Virus record (IMG/VR): IMGVR_UViG_3300043426_000450
Span: 1 to 22,287 of that record
Strand: one strand, 5' to 3'
Origin: a virus
DNA length: 22,287 nucleotides
Shown here: piece after piece, positions 21,844 to 22,287 of the stretch
How positions within the stretch are numbered: the stretch's first letter is position 1
How the letters are laid out: every line of letters begins with the position of its first letter
The notes under the pieces: generated by a model
Told to the model about the DNA's origin: nothing
What the model saw: only the letters and a program-made list of their open reading frames with translations
Database searches by the model: none
Position numbers and translations under genes: made by a program

Positions 21844-22287
21844 ATGGACTACCCTGAAATTGACGCGAATGGTGAAATCGTCTGCATCCGTACCGGCAGC
21901 AACTATGAGGCGATGCTGCACGCCGTACAGGAGGGCAACGCATTGCTGATCGTGCCCCCACCGAGCGAGCCCGCTTGGTGGGACAGTGCAGCCTTGGCAT
22001 GGGTGACAAAGCCAGCGCGCCCGTCGGATCATCACGAGTGGGATCCTCTGGGGAAAATGTGGTGCGATCGACGTACCGAAGATGAAGTGCGTGCGGAGGC
22101 GCTGGCACAGCTCAGACTCCAACGCAACCGGGATCTGCAAGAGTCAGATGCCTGGGCACTCAAGGCGTTGGAAGAGCTGCTTCCCCCTGAGCTGCGGACC
22201 TACAGACAGGCTCTGCGCGACCTGCCAAGCACAACGACCGACCCCGTCAACGGCGTCGAGTGGCCCACCAAGCCGGCAGTCCTGTGA
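21844..22287 (+). CDS. Tail fibre assembly chaperone-like protein
   Basis: A 147-residue protein. The C-terminal region (RNRDLQESDAWALKALEELLPPELRTYRQALRDLPSTTTDP, then VEWPTKP) is the hallmark of phage tail assembly chaperones of the Tfa type: a basic R-N-x-x-L-x-x-S-D/T-W-x-x start, Y-R-Q-A-L-R-D-L, and a W-P-x-x-P end. Such proteins help fold or trimerise the tail fibre, here probably the J-like C terminus. The ATG at 21844 has AGAGG at 21831-21835; a GTG at 21835 in the same frame is possible but overlaps the J stop. The gene ends exactly at the window edge, complete. Confidence 0.82.
   Translation: MDYPEIDANGEIVCIRTGSNYEAMLHAVQEGNALLIVPPPSEPAWWDSAALAWVTKPARPSDHHEWDPLGKMWCDRRTEDEVRAEALAQLRLQRNRDLQESDAWALKALEELLPPELRTYRQALRDLPSTTTDPVNGVEWPTKPAVL

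Overview
The window is part of a Mu-like temperate phage or prophage from a GC-rich proteobacterium. By eye the DNA is about two-thirds G+C, and codon use fits a Burkholderiales-type betaproteobacterium, but nothing here fixes the host. All 23 genes read on the + strand and are tightly packed, with many TGATG or ATGA overlaps. No stretch longer than about 160 bases lacks a gene. No tRNA, rRNA, CRISPR array, integrase, lysis gene or Mu-type early gene is visible.

Layout. At 1-114 is the last part of a gene cut by the window edge, probably an ISAs1-type transposase. At 273-6752 is the packaging and head-assembly block in Mu order: DUF2730 membrane protein (gp25-like), winged-helix protein (gp26-like), DUF3486 (gp27-like), a small unknown, large terminase (gp28-like), DUF935 portal (gp29-like), a small lipoprotein, the F-like minor head protein (gp30-like) and the G-like virion morphogenesis protein (gp31-like). 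At 6808-9310 is the capsid block: I-like protease with an internal scaffold start, a probable decoration protein and the T-like major capsid protein. At 9369-10560 are head-tail connector genes (gp35-, gp36- and gp37-like). From 10574 onward the tail is lambda-like and non-contractile: tube, two overlapping chaperone frames joined by a -1 frameshift, tape measure, M, L, K, I and J homologues, and a tail-fibre assembly chaperone ending at the last base. This mix of Mu-type head and siphovirus tail is the plan known from B3/D3112-type transposable phages.

How the genes work together. The terminase fills the portal-bearing head, which is built on the scaffold and matured by the I protease. Connector proteins close the head. 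The tube polymerises around the tape measure with help from the frameshifted chaperones. The M-L-K-I-J set builds a lambda-like tip that carries the receptor-binding protein.

Most interesting observation. A 14-base sequence, GAATCAGTTCCCCT, occurs three times, always on the + strand and in one of the few gaps between gene blocks. Each copy starts 48, 48 or 49 bases before an ATG that lacks a Shine-Dalgarno sequence. The copies precede the head-packaging block, the I protease gene and the tail-tip K gene. This resembles the placement of the C-activated late promoters of Mu (Plys, PI, PP), and the copies are candidate late promoters, possibly giving leaderless mRNAs. Other points of note are a T TTT TTC slippery site, a 15-bp hairpin between terminase and portal, a lower-GC insert in the tape measure gene, and a duplicated domain in the J-like protein.
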